Shown here piece after piece: positions 26,173 through 34,711 of a DNA stretch of 64,000 bases (its first letter is position 1; each line of letters starts with the position of its first letter). Source of the stretch: JAAYQA01 sp964510345 (GTDB lineage Bacteria > Bacillota > Clostridia > Tissierellales > Peptoniphilaceae); the NCBI GenBank assembly GCA_964510345.1, contig CAZEBB010000003.1, forward strand, positions 34,634 through 98,633, given 5' to 3'. Under the pieces are notes generated by a model, which searched no databases, was not told where the DNA came from, and saw only the letters and a program-made list of their open reading frames with translations. Both the position numbers and the translations under genes were made by a program.

Positions 26173-27093
26173 ATGAGTTTCACACATTTAAACGAAGAAG
26201 GCAGAGGCCGCATGGTCGACGTTTCGGATAAACCGGAAACCAAGCGAAAAGCGGTCGCCTCGGGTTGCATTCACATGCAGCCGAACACACTGGAAAAGAT
26301 GAAAGCCGGTCCCCTGAAAAAGGGCGATGTGCTGCAGATTGCGCAGATCGCCGCCGTCATGGGGGCGAAGAATACGCCGCTTTTGATCCCCCTGTGTCAC
26401 CCGATCGCGCTCACAGCGGTCGACGTATCGTTCACCTGGTTGGGCGACGGCATCAAAGTGACGGCGACGGCGGAAACGGTCGGAAAGACCGGCGTAGAAA
26501 TGGAAGCGCTCACCGCGTGCACCACGGCGCTCTTGACGATTTATGACATGGGGAAGGCCATGGATCGAGGCATGTGGATGACGGATATAAAATTGCTGGA
26601 AAAATCCGGCGGAAAGTCGGGGCATTATATGAGAGAAGAAGCAAAAGTGATCGGGATCAATATCAGCGCGAGAAAAGGCGTCGTGAAGAACCCGATCGAA
26701 GAAGGGGAGTTTCTCGTCTCCCACGGACTACAAGATGATGCGCACGCCGGCGACTGGCACCGCCAAGTGTCGCTGTTGGCGATCGAAAGCTATGAGCGCA
26801 TGCGAAAAGAAGACGGCGATCTGCTGGCACAGGGCTCTTTCGCGGAGAACTTGACCACAGAGGGGATCGTGCTGTACGAACTCCCCGTGGGTACGGTGCT
26901 ATCGATCGGAGAGACCGTACAGGAAGTGACGCAGATCGGCAAAGAATGCCACAGCGGCTGCCAGATCAAAAACTTGGTCGGAGATTGCGTGATGCCCAGA
27001 GAGGGGATTTTCACCAAAGTTCTAAAGAGCGGGCGCATTCGCGTCGGCGACCCGATCCGAATCATCAGCGAGCCGAACGATGAAAGTCGTTAA
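26173..27093 (+). CDS. MoaC-MOSC fusion protein
   Basis: A 306-residue fusion. Residues 1 to about 155 are MoaC, which makes cyclic pyranopterin monophosphate: MVDVSDKPETKRKAVASG, IPLCHPIALT, GVEMEALTACTTALLTIYDM and the Lys-containing ITDIKLLEKSGGKSG-like MTDIKLLEKSGGKSG. Residues about 160-306 are a MOSC domain with VSHGLQDDAHAGDWHRQVSLLA, GSFAENLTTEG and a candidate sulfur-binding Cys in GKECHSGC. MOSC domains handle sulfur or bind Mo cofactor. A fusion of an early-pathway enzyme with MOSC suggests channelling. It overlaps the next MOSC gene by 14 bases. Confidence 0.9.
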   Translation: MSFTHLNEEGRGRMVDVSDKPETKRKAVASGCIHMQPNTLEKMKAGPLKKGDVLQIAQIAAVMGAKNTPLLIPLCHPIALTAVDVSFTWLGDGIKVTATAETVGKTGVEMEALTACTTALLTIYDMGKAMDRGMWMTDIKLLEKSGGKSGHYMREEAKVIGINISARKGVVKNPIEEGEFLVSHGLQDDAHAGDWHRQVSLLAIESYERMRKEDGDLLAQGSFAENLTTEGIVLYELPVGTVLSIGETVQEVTQIGKECHSGCQIKNLVGDCVMPREGIFTKVLKSGRIRVGDPIRIISEPNDESR

Positions 27094-27481
27094 GCTCACC
27101 GTCAACAAGGCGGATGTCGACACATTGCACCTAACAGCCGAGGGCATTGAAGGCGACAAACCGAGAAAACCGGGGCGTCATCTGTCACTGCTCCCCGAGC
27201 GCGTGCGCCGCGATATGGACGGTGGTCGCGTGGATGACGGTTTTTGCACGAGAAAGTACTGTGAGAACATCACCGTGTCGGGCTTAGAAGATCTTGTGGT
27301 CGGCACCGTACTCACGGTGGGCTCTGCGACGATCGAGATCACAGAAGCCGGCAAGCACTGCTTTGACGAGTGCAAATTGGTACAGGAAGACCGGCGATGT
27401 GAACTGCCGAAACTCGCGTTCAGTGCGGCTATACGGCAACCGGGCGTGATCACTCTCGGAGATACCGTAGAAATCGCGTAA
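27080..27481 (+). CDS. MOSC-domain protein
   Basis: A 133-residue stand-alone MOSC-like protein. It has the family pattern EGIEGDKPRKPGRHLSLL, FCTRKYCENITVSGLE and EITEAGKHCFDECKL, with a conserved-type Cys near residue 94. It parallels the MOSC half of the upstream fusion but lacks some His residues (DKPRKPGRH replaces DAHAGDWHR). A second MOSC copy in the same operon may act on a different metal or in dimer formation. Its exact role is unknown. Confidence 0.8.
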   Translation: MKVVKLTVNKADVDTLHLTAEGIEGDKPRKPGRHLSLLPERVRRDMDGGRVDDGFCTRKYCENITVSGLEDLVVGTVLTVGSATIEITEAGKHCFDECKLVQEDRRCELPKLAFSAAIRQPGVITLGDTVEIA

Positions 27482-27495
27482 CGCGGGGAGGGTGT

Positions 27496-27708
27496 ATGCG
27501 AGATAACAATCTGTTGAAAATTGTGATCGCCATCGCTTTTGTCGTGACCGGTATCATCTTAGGTGTGATCGGGTATGACGAGATTACCTCGGGATATGAG
27601 ACGTCGCACAAGATCCAGCGCCTCATCTTATGGGTAGGTGCGTGTCTATTATGGGGCCGTTTTTTGCGCACGGCGATCCGTCGCTATACAAAAGAAATGC
27701 GGGAGTAG
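27496..27708 (+). CDS. Small two-segment membrane protein, unknown
   Basis: A 70-residue protein with two hydrophobic segments (about residues 8-26 and 42-56) and a basic C-terminal tail. It resembles no family I recognise beyond general small clostridial membrane proteins. A GGGAGG ribosome site precedes the ATG and the gene lies 14 bases after the MOSC gene, so it is probably real and co-transcribed. Confidence 0.55.
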   Translation: MRDNNLLKIVIAIAFVVTGIILGVIGYDEITSGYETSHKIQRLILWVGACLLWGRFLRTAIRRYTKEMRE

Positions 27709-27713
27709 ACGAA

Positions 27714-28220
27714 ATGGAAATGATATTTGCCGTCGATAAAAATTGGAATATCGGCTATGACGGAGATATGCTCTTTAAAATCACAAACGATCTTCAGCGC
27801 TTCAAGGAGATCACGATGGGTCACTTGCTCATCATGGGGAGAAAGACTTTTGTTTCGCTGCCCGGGAGCCGGCCCTTGCCCGGTAGAGAGCATGTCGTAT
27901 TGACAAGAGACCCGAACTTTCAGGCAGAAGGGGTACACGTGGTGCACAGCATCGAGGCACTCGACGAGTGGCTAAGAGAGAATGTAAAAGACGACAGGCG
28001 CGTATTTCTGATCGGCGGGGGCAATCTGACCTATCAGATGATCGGCCGCGTCGACCGCGCTTATATTACGAAAGTGGACCGAGAGTTTTTGCCGGCGGAT
28101 GCCTGCATTCCGAACTTGGACGAGATGGACGAATTTGTCGTCACAAAAGAAAGCGATCGAATGACCGACGACAACGGTCTCGAATATCAGTATGTTGATT
28201 ATGAAAGGAGAACAAAGTGA
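27714..28220 (+). CDS. folA: Dihydrofolate reductase
   Basis: Reduces dihydrofolate with NADPH. The 168 residues include FAVDKNWNIGYDGDMLFK, with the active-site Asp in the ITNDLQRFKEIT region, then LLIMGRKTFVSLPGSRPLPGR-type NADPH motif IMGRKTFVSLPG near residue 44, and VFLIGGGNLTYQM near 100. ATG 27714 sits 8 bases after GGGAG. Four-base overlap with the lipoate ligase gene places folate reduction in a cofactor operon. Confidence 0.92.
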   Translation: MEMIFAVDKNWNIGYDGDMLFKITNDLQRFKEITMGHLLIMGRKTFVSLPGSRPLPGREHVVLTRDPNFQAEGVHVVHSIEALDEWLRENVKDDRRVFLIGGGNLTYQMIGRVDRAYITKVDREFLPADACIPNLDEMDEFVVTKESDRMTDDNGLEYQYVDYERRTK

Positions 28221-29233
28221 AGTATATTCCGAACGAAGTAACCAATGCCCACTACAATTTGGCATTGGAAGAGTGGGTGTTGGAGAATCTGAAAGACGAT
28301 ATTTATATTCTCCTATGGAGAAATGACAACTCGATCATCATCGGCAGAAACCAGAACACGGCGCAAGAGATCAACCAAGCGTATGTGAAAGAGCACGATA
28401 TTGACGTTATTCGCAGACCAACCGGCGGCGGCGCCGTCTACCACGACCTCGGAAACCTGAACTTTTCCATCATCGCCGATGCGGAAAACGCCGTGGATAT
28501 CGACTTTGAACTCTATACGCAACCGGTTCTCAGAGCGCTTCGCGAAATGGGCGTCGATGTGGAGCTCAAAGGCAGAAACGACATCCTGATCGACGGCAAG
28601 AAGTGCACCGGGCTCGCACAGCGCATCAGCAACAACCGCATTCTGCACCACGGCGCGATGTTGTTTGACACCGACCTCACCACGCTTTCCAAGGCGCTCA
28701 ATGTGCGCCGTGACAAGATGGAGTCCAAGGGCGTGAAGTCGGTCGTAAGCCGCGTGACGAATATCAAACCCTATATCAAAGAAGATGTAGACGTCATCGG
28801 TTTCAGAGAACTCTTGAAAAAAGCGATGTTCCACGAGTACGACGAGGTTCCGGAGTATCACCTGTCTGAAGAACAACTTGCGGAGATCAAGAAACTGCAA
28901 GCCGATAAGTACGATACATGGGAATGGAACTACGGGCGTTCGCCGCAGACCAATTTCCAAAACGACAAGCGCTTCGAAGGCGCCGGCGTGTTGGATATTC
29001 GCTTGGACGTCCAAGACGGAGCCATCAAAGAAGCGACCTTCTACGGCGATTTCTTTGGCGCCAAAGACAAAAAGATACTGGAAGATGCGTTGATCGGTGC
29101 ACAGTTTACCCCGAACGGCGTAACCAAAGCCCTGTCCGACTATCGAGTGGAAGACTACTTGGGTCGCCTCGGTTTGGAGCAGGTGCTGGATGTCATGTTT
29201 GAAATGGAGAATGATGTCGAAACCATGCTGTAA
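28217..29233 (+). CDS. lplA: Lipoate-protein ligase A
   Basis: Attaches lipoate to acceptor proteins through lipoyl-AMP. The length of 338 residues matches the two-domain form. Landmarks are LLWRNDNSIIIGRNQN near residue 34, the RRPTGGGAVYHDLGNLNFS lipoate-binding loop near 68, the catalytic Lys in GRNDILIDGKKCTG near 130, and a C-terminal domain with YGRSPQTNFQ. The gene lies ahead of the hydrogenase maturation cluster. The lipoyl H protein of the glycine cleavage system has been tied to hydrogenase active-site assembly, so the link may matter. Confidence 0.93.
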   Translation: MKYIPNEVTNAHYNLALEEWVLENLKDDIYILLWRNDNSIIIGRNQNTAQEINQAYVKEHDIDVIRRPTGGGAVYHDLGNLNFSIIADAENAVDIDFELYTQPVLRALREMGVDVELKGRNDILIDGKKCTGLAQRISNNRILHHGAMLFDTDLTTLSKALNVRRDKMESKGVKSVVSRVTNIKPYIKEDVDVIGFRELLKKAMFHEYDEVPEYHLSEEQLAEIKKLQADKYDTWEWNYGRSPQTNFQNDKRFEGAGVLDIRLDVQDGAIKEATFYGDFFGAKDKKILEDALIGAQFTPNGVTKALSDYRVEDYLGRLGLEQVLDVMFEMENDVETML

Positions 29234-29243
29234 TGGAGGGACA

Positions 29244-30476
29244 ATGAAAAAGAGATATCTCGGAGTACTCACGGCGCTGGTGTTGCTTTTCTCAGCTTGC
29301 CAGGCGCAGAGCGTTGAAACCACGGAAAGTACGGATGTGGCGATCACAGAAGCGGCAACGGAAGCCGTAACCGAAGCACCTGCCCAGCAGACGGAGGCAG
29401 CTACCACCGAAGCACCGGCGACAGAGGCGGCCGCTACGGAAGTACAGGTCGCGCAGCCGACGAGCGGAGCACAAATCTATGCGGTGGATTTCTCCGACGT
29501 GCCGGGGATCCGCAGCCTGACGACCGGCCATGCGGACGACACTCTTCTCGCCATCGCGCTGACCTCACCGGTCGAAGAGGAGACGCAAAATGTCGTGCTT
29601 TATCGCGTGCGGGGAAATGAAAAGAGTGAGCTTCGCAGCTTTACGATCCCCGGACCGGTAGAAAAAATCGGGGCGATCTCAGGTGATGACGACGATATTT
29701 TCTTCACCGCGGTCGACCGTACAGACGAAAACACCCAAGGCCGATTTGTGATCTATAAGATCGAGGAAGATTCCTCCGAAGTACATCCCATGTACGAAGG
29801 CGTAGCCGACGGGTACAACTACGGGCAGAACCTCGTGGCGGATGACGATGCCGTCGCCTTTACGGAAAACATGACGGAATCAGATGGCTACTACTTTGCC
29901 GACGTATGTCTGTTGACTAATGACGCTAAGCAGATCGTCAATGTCGAAGTCTTCCCGGCGGAATACGTGTCGCTCCTGCTGGATGACGATTCGCTCCATT
30001 ACGCTGCGGCGCGCAATGATCAGCTCTTCATCGTCGATTACGACTACGAGGACAACGAGACGTACGAATATGCCGTCGAAGGCGACAACGCAGCATTTCG
30101 TTTGACCGACTACGACGACAATGCCTATCTTCTGGACAACTACAACTCCCACCCCGATCTGCAGGGCGCGATGATGCTCCTCGTGAACCGTGACGGGATC
30201 CGCGCTTTCTCCGAAGAGGGCCGAAATGTGCACAGTGGGATCTTTGCGGACGATCAGATTTCTGCGGTGTCCACCCTCGCAAATGAAGTAAAGTGGGTGA
30301 AGGCGACCCGAGGAGCGGATGGACTCGAAGATGTGAGTGAAGCGGCTCAAACCGCAGCGGGCACGGCGTTCACCGGCGTGTTCGAAGAGGATGATGTCGT
30401 CGTGCGATACCCGATCCGCACCTCGGAGGAGGGCGACCGCTTGTTTGCATTCCAATACCAAGTGCACAAAAGATAA
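29244..30476 (+). CDS. Lipoprotein of unknown function with TEA-repeat linker
   Basis: A 410-residue secreted lipoprotein. The signal peptide ends in LLFSAC (Cys about residue 18), followed by a Thr/Glu/Ala-rich linker to about residue 75 built from TEA units like that of TupA. The remainder is acidic and probably beta-rich, with repeated short units of the type seen in beta-propellers (for example VLYRVRGNEKSEL and FVIYKIEEDSSEV), but I recognise no family. The start follows GGAGGGAC. An intrinsic terminator ends the operon 15 bases after the stop. Confidence 0.65.
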   Translation: MKKRYLGVLTALVLLFSACQAQSVETTESTDVAITEAATEAVTEAPAQQTEAATTEAPATEAAATEVQVAQPTSGAQIYAVDFSDVPGIRSLTTGHADDTLLAIALTSPVEEETQNVVLYRVRGNEKSELRSFTIPGPVEKIGAISGDDDDIFFTAVDRTDENTQGRFVIYKIEEDSSEVHPMYEGVADGYNYGQNLVADDDAVAFTENMTESDGYYFADVCLLTNDAKQIVNVEVFPAEYVSLLLDDDSLHYAAARNDQLFIVDYDYEDNETYEYAVEGDNAAFRLTDYDDNAYLLDNYNSHPDLQGAMMLLVNRDGIRAFSEEGRNVHSGIFADDQISAVSTLANEVKWVKATRGADGLEDVSEAAQTAAGTAFTGVFEEDDVVVRYPIRTSEEGDRLFAFQYQVHKR

Positions 30477-30490
30477 TCATAATAATGAGT

Positions 30491-30527
30491 AAAAATCACG
30501 AAGAGAAACAGTTCTTCGTGATTTTTT
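30491..30527 (+). terminator. Intrinsic terminator after the lipoprotein gene
   Basis: AATCACGAAGA and TCTTCGTGATT form an 11-bp helix around a short loop, followed by a T-run. It separates the cofactor operon from the hyd operon. Confidence 0.9.
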
Positions 30528-30595
30528 ATTTTTACAAACCGCTGAAAACATAGAGTTATGCTAGGGAATGGCAAATCGTTCACGGAGAGTGAGGA

Positions 30596-30625
30596 TTGAC
30601 AAAATCATACGAAAGTGTATATAGT
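30596..30625 (+). promoter_or_regulatory. Promoter of the hyd maturation operon
   Basis: -35 TTGACA (30596-30601), an 18-base spacer, and -10 TATAGT (30620-30625). It is about 60 bases before the TM1266-like gene. Confidence 0.7.
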
Positions 30626-30683
30626 ATAAGTACCTGATCAGATGATCGATAAGCGAATCAGAGGGGAAGGGAGTGAAAGCGAA

Positions 30684-30944
30684 ATGGAATATCGAGTCGC
30701 CGTTATGGGCATCATCGTAGAACACCGCGAATCGGTCGATGCGTTGAACGCTCTTTTGCATACGTATGGGGAGTACATCATCGGGCGAATGGGAATTCCC
30801 TACAAAGAGCGCGGAATCAGCGTCATCAGCATCGCATTGGACGCGCCGCAAGATACGATCTCGGCGTTGGCGGGCAAAGTGGGGCAGATCGACGGAATCC
30901 AAGTGAAAACGGCGTATTCCAACGTGATCCACTGCAATGAATAG
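30684..30944 (+). CDS. TM1266-type iron-only hydrogenase system regulator
   Basis: An 86-residue protein of the TM1266 family, an ACT/NikR-C-like fold found next to [FeFe]-hydrogenase genes and annotated as a putative regulator. Typical segments are YRVAVMGIIVEHRES at the N-terminus, the central RMGIPYKERGISVISIALDAP, and the C-terminal GQIDGIQVKTAYS. Start ATG 30684 follows GGGAAGGGAG by about 11 bases; an in-frame ATG at 30642 would add 14 poorly conserved residues. It overlaps hydE by 8 bases. Confidence 0.85.
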   Translation: MEYRVAVMGIIVEHRESVDALNALLHTYGEYIIGRMGIPYKERGISVISIALDAPQDTISALAGKVGQIDGIQVKTAYSNVIHCNE

Positions 30945-31995
30945 CATGGTTTCACTTGTGGACCGCCTTGAGAGTGGTTGCACGCTAAGCATAGCGGAGT
31001 ACCGACACCTCATCGAGAGTTTTTCGGCAGAAAATGCAGCACGGCTTAGCGATAGAGCGGATCGAGCAAGGCGGCGAGTCTACGGGAATGCGATTTATAT
31101 TCGCGGCTTGATCGAGATATCCAACTACTGTAAAAACGATTGCTTTTACTGTGGCATACGTAAGAGCAACGAAAAGGCGCAGCGGTATCGGCTGTCTGCG
31201 GAGGAGATCCTCGCCTGTTGCCGCGAAGGGTACGCGCTCGGTATGCGTACTTTCGTGCTGCAAGGAGGAGAGGACCCGTATTTTACCGACCGCAGGCTCA
31301 TCGATCTGTTGCACGCGATGCGAGAGAGCTATCCGGATTGTGCCATTACTTTGTCGCTCGGGGAACGCTCGCATGTCAGCTACACGGCACTGTTTCAAGC
31401 CGGTGCCGACCGATACCTGTTGCGACACGAGACGGCCTGCAGCGAGCACTATGGAAAGCTGCACCCAAAGCCGCTCACACTTGCCACACGCCTCCGATGT
31501 TTGGAGGATTTGCAGCGCATCGGCTATCAGACGGGATACGGTTTTATGGTGGGATCGCCCTTTCAAACCTCGCAGACGCTCGCCCAAGACTTGAAGCTGA
31601 TCGAGCAAAAGAAGCCGGCCATGTGCGGGATCGGGCCGTTTATCCCGCAAGAGGACACGCCGCTTCGCGGATACCCCGCGGGAAGCGTCGAGCTGACGGC
31701 GTATCTGATCTCGATCATTCGGCTGAGCCACCCCTATGTGCTGTTGCCGGCGACGACAGCGCTCAATTCACTGCATCCGAAAGGCAGGCAGATGGGGCTG
31801 CTCGCAGGAGCTAATGTGCTGATGCCGAACCTATCACCGAAAGGTGTGCGGGACAAGTATCGGCTGTATGACAACAAGCGTCACACCGGGCTGGAAGATG
31901 CGGGCCACTTGAGAGAGCTGAAGGATGAGATGCAGGCTCTCGGCTACGAGATCGTCATCGACCGAGGCGACGTAAAGACAGAAGCAGAAATCTAA
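30937..31995 (+). CDS. hydE: [FeFe]-hydrogenase maturase HydE (radical SAM)
   Basis: A radical SAM enzyme that processes the HydG-made iron-cysteine complex on the way to the H-cluster. It has 352 residues. The SAM cluster motif CKNDCFYCG is near residue 65, preceded by YIRGLIEISNYC. FVLQGGEDPYFTD holds the GGE-type SAM contact. GFMVGSPFQTSQTLAQDL and PFIPQEDTPL are typical of HydE and set it apart from BioB. Order and overlap (TM1266-hydE-hydG-hydF) indicate one operon. Confidence 0.95.
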   Translation: MNSMVSLVDRLESGCTLSIAEYRHLIESFSAENAARLSDRADRARRRVYGNAIYIRGLIEISNYCKNDCFYCGIRKSNEKAQRYRLSAEEILACCREGYALGMRTFVLQGGEDPYFTDRRLIDLLHAMRESYPDCAITLSLGERSHVSYTALFQAGADRYLLRHETACSEHYGKLHPKPLTLATRLRCLEDLQRIGYQTGYGFMVGSPFQTSQTLAQDLKLIEQKKPAMCGIGPFIPQEDTPLRGYPAGSVELTAYLISIIRLSHPYVLLPATTALNSLHPKGRQMGLLAGANVLMPNLSPKGVRDKYRLYDNKRHTGLEDAGHLRELKDEMQALGYEIVIDRGDVKTEAEI

Positions 31996-32030
31996 AGGGG
32001 AAGAGACTCTGACCCGAAGAAAGGATTATC

Positions 32031-33479
32031 ATGTTTGCTTACAAACCGGAATCACCTCATGCAGAGGAGTTTATTAACGACAAAGAGATTCTTGACACAC
32101 TGGAATACGCGGAGAAGAATAAAAACAATCTGCCGTTGATCGACAGTTTATTAGAGAAAGCGCGCCCCAAGAAAGAGGGGAGCGCACTGGTGGCGGAAGG
32201 GCTTACGCATCGCGAAGCATCCGTCTTATTGGCGTGCGAAGATCCCGAGCGGATCGAAACACTGTATCAAATCGCTCGTGAGCTCAAACTCGCCTTCTAC
32301 GGCAATCGCATCGTCATGTTCGCCCCGCTGTATCTATCCAACTATTGCATCAACGGGTGCGTCTACTGCCCGTATCACGCGAAGAATAAGACGATGAAGC
32401 GCGTGAAACTCACACAGGACGAGATTCGGGATGAAGTGATCGCGCTGCAGGACATGGGGCATAAGCGCCTCGCCTTGGAAGCCGGGGAAGATCCGGTGAA
32501 CAACCCGATCGAATACATCTTAGAGAGTATCCGGACCATATACGATGTTAAGCATAAAAACGGGGCGATCCGAAGAGTTAATGTGAATATCGCCGCGACG
32601 ACCGTGGAAAACTACCGACTCTTGAAAGAAGCCGGGATCGGCACCTATATCCTCTTTCAGGAGACCTATCATAAAGAGAGTTACGAAGAGCTTCACCCGA
32701 CAGGGCCTAAGCACAATTACAATTACCATACCGAAGCGATGGACCGCGCCATGCAGGGCGGGATCGACGACGTAGGACTGGGTGTCTTGTTTGGCCTCGA
32801 AAAATACAAATACGAATTCGCCGGGCTCCTCATGCATGCGGAGCACTTGGAAGCGGCATTTGGCGTGGGGCCGCACACGATCAGCGTGCCGCGCATCAAG
32901 CGCGCCGCCGATATCGACCCGACGGTGTTTGACAACTCCATCTCCGACGATATCTTTACAAAGATCATCGCCTGCATCCGCCTCGCCGTGCCCTATACCG
33001 GGATGATTATCTCGACCCGCGAGTCTCAAGAAGTCAGGGAGAGGGCGTTGGAACTCGGGATCTCGCAGATCAGCGGCGCATCGCGCACGTCGGTCGGCGG
33101 CTATACGGAGCCCGTGCGCCCGCATGAATCGGAGCAGTTTGACGTATCCGACCAGCGCACGCTCGACGAAGTGACGCGCTGGCTCATGGAAAACGGCCAT
33201 ATCCCGTCGTTTTGCACAGCGTGCTACCGCGAAGGTCGCACCGGCGACCGCTTCATGTCGCTTTGCAAGAGCGGGCAGATCCTCAACTGCTGCCATCCGA
33301 ATGCCCTTTTGACCTTAACGGAGTTTTTGGTGGACTACGCGAGCCCCGAGACCCGAGCGATCGGGTTCCCACTGATCCAGGAAGAGCTCAAGAAGATTCC
33401 CGGGGACAAAGTTAGGCGCATCGCCGAGCAGAGCATCCACGAAATACAAAACTCCAATCGACGAGATTTCCGCTTCTAG
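32031..33479 (+). CDS. hydG: [FeFe]-hydrogenase maturase HydG (radical SAM tyrosine lyase)
   Basis: Cleaves tyrosine to p-cresol and dehydroglycine, supplying CO and CN for the H-cluster as an iron-cysteine complex. The length of 482 is typical. The N-terminal SAM cluster CINGCVYC is near residue 103. The C-terminal auxiliary cluster CTACYREGRTGDRFM...CHP (Cys about 400, 403, and later 418-420) separates HydG from ThiH. LEAGEDPVNNPIEY is the SAM-binding region. A weak AAAGGATT ribosome site precedes the ATG. Confidence 0.96.
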   Translation: MFAYKPESPHAEEFINDKEILDTLEYAEKNKNNLPLIDSLLEKARPKKEGSALVAEGLTHREASVLLACEDPERIETLYQIARELKLAFYGNRIVMFAPLYLSNYCINGCVYCPYHAKNKTMKRVKLTQDEIRDEVIALQDMGHKRLALEAGEDPVNNPIEYILESIRTIYDVKHKNGAIRRVNVNIAATTVENYRLLKEAGIGTYILFQETYHKESYEELHPTGPKHNYNYHTEAMDRAMQGGIDDVGLGVLFGLEKYKYEFAGLLMHAEHLEAAFGVGPHTISVPRIKRAADIDPTVFDNSISDDIFTKIIACIRLAVPYTGMIISTRESQEVRERALELGISQISGASRTSVGGYTEPVRPHESEQFDVSDQRTLDEVTRWLMENGHIPSFCTACYREGRTGDRFMSLCKSGQILNCCHPNALLTLTEFLVDYASPETRAIGFPLIQEELKKIPGDKVRRIAEQSIHEIQNSNRRDFRF

Positions 33480-33495
33480 GCGCGAGGAGACCCAG

Positions 33496-34689
33496 ATGAC
33501 CTACGCAAATCAACTATCGTCAGAGCGCACGCATATCGGATTCTTCGGAGAGCGAAACGCCGGTAAGTCGAGCGTCGTCAATGCGGTGACCGGGCAGGAC
33601 TTGGCGGTCGTGTCCGATCAGAAGGGCACGACGACGGACCCCGTGAAAAAGGCGATGGAGATCCTGCCGTTGGGACCGGTGGTGATCGTCGACACGCCGG
33701 GCATTGACGATGAAGGAGAGCTCGGCGCGCTTCGCGTGCGCAAAGCCCGAGAGATGATGCGGATCGTCGACATCGCAGTGGTCGTGGTGGATGCCAAAGA
33801 GGGAATGACCGAGGCGACCCGTCGGTTGATTCACGATTTTACCGAAAAAAAGACCCCCACCCTTGTCGTTTATAACAAAGTGGAGGATTGGGACCCCATA
33901 CCGGACAACACAGACGACACATTGTATGTGAGTGCGGAACAGGGGATCGGGATCGAAGCGCTGAAGGAACGGCTGGCGCGCATCATCAAAGAAGAGGAGC
34001 GCGAAAAGAAAATTGTCGCCGATTTGTTGAAACGTGGCGATGCCTGCATGCTGATCGTGCCGATCGATGACTCCGCGCCGAAGGGACGGCTCATCCTTCC
34101 GCAGCAACAGGTGATCCGCGAGCTCTTGGAGCACGGCATGACAACATTGGTTGTTCGAGAAACGGAGATCGCACAGGGTCTTGATTCGCTTCGCCGACCG
34201 CCCCAACTTGTAATCACGGACTCTCAGGTGTTCGGGATCGCGGACAAAGCCGTGCCGAAAAAAATCCACTTGACTTCGTTTTCGATCCTCTTTGCCCGTT
34301 ACAAGGGAAATCTAGCACAATACGTGGCAGGTGCTGCACAACTTGACCGGCTGCAAGACGGTGACACCGTGCTCATCAGCGAAGGCTGCACGCACCACCG
34401 GCAATGTGAAGACATCGGCACCGTCAAAATTCCTCGCTGGGTCAGCGAGTACACGGGAAAGAAGCTGAACTTTCACTTTACCGCAGGCACAGAATTTCCG
34501 GAGGACGGCAAGGAAGCGGCTCTCATCATTCACTGCGGCGCTTGCATGCTGACCGAACGCGCCATGCAGGACCGCTTGGAGCGTGCAAAAGCGCTCGGCA
34601 TTCCGATCACCAATTACGGGATCGCGATCGCCAAGATGCGCGAGATCCTCGCGAGAAGTCTCGCGTGCTTTGAGGATACCTTGGATTGA
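33496..34689 (+). CDS. hydF: [FeFe]-hydrogenase maturase HydF (GTPase scaffold)
   Basis: A GTPase and iron-sulfur scaffold that assembles the diiron subcluster and transfers it to HydA. It has 397 residues. The N-terminal GTPase shows P-loop GERNAGKSSVV near residue 18, DTPGIDDEGELG (G3) near 57, and YNKVED (G4) near 125. The C-terminal cluster ligands are CTHH near 298 and HCGACML near 345, the conserved HydF Cys/His pattern. It is last in the operon; the third structured repeat follows 22 bases after its stop. Confidence 0.96.
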   Translation: MTYANQLSSERTHIGFFGERNAGKSSVVNAVTGQDLAVVSDQKGTTTDPVKKAMEILPLGPVVIVDTPGIDDEGELGALRVRKAREMMRIVDIAVVVVDAKEGMTEATRRLIHDFTEKKTPTLVVYNKVEDWDPIPDNTDDTLYVSAEQGIGIEALKERLARIIKEEEREKKIVADLLKRGDACMLIVPIDDSAPKGRLILPQQQVIRELLEHGMTTLVVRETEIAQGLDSLRRPPQLVITDSQVFGIADKAVPKKIHLTSFSILFARYKGNLAQYVAGAAQLDRLQDGDTVLISEGCTHHRQCEDIGTVKIPRWVSEYTGKKLNFHFTAGTEFPEDGKEAALIIHCGACMLTERAMQDRLERAKALGIPITNYGIAIAKMREILARSLACFEDTLD

Positions 34690-34711
34690 TAGAATCGTAA
34701 ACAATACCGTT

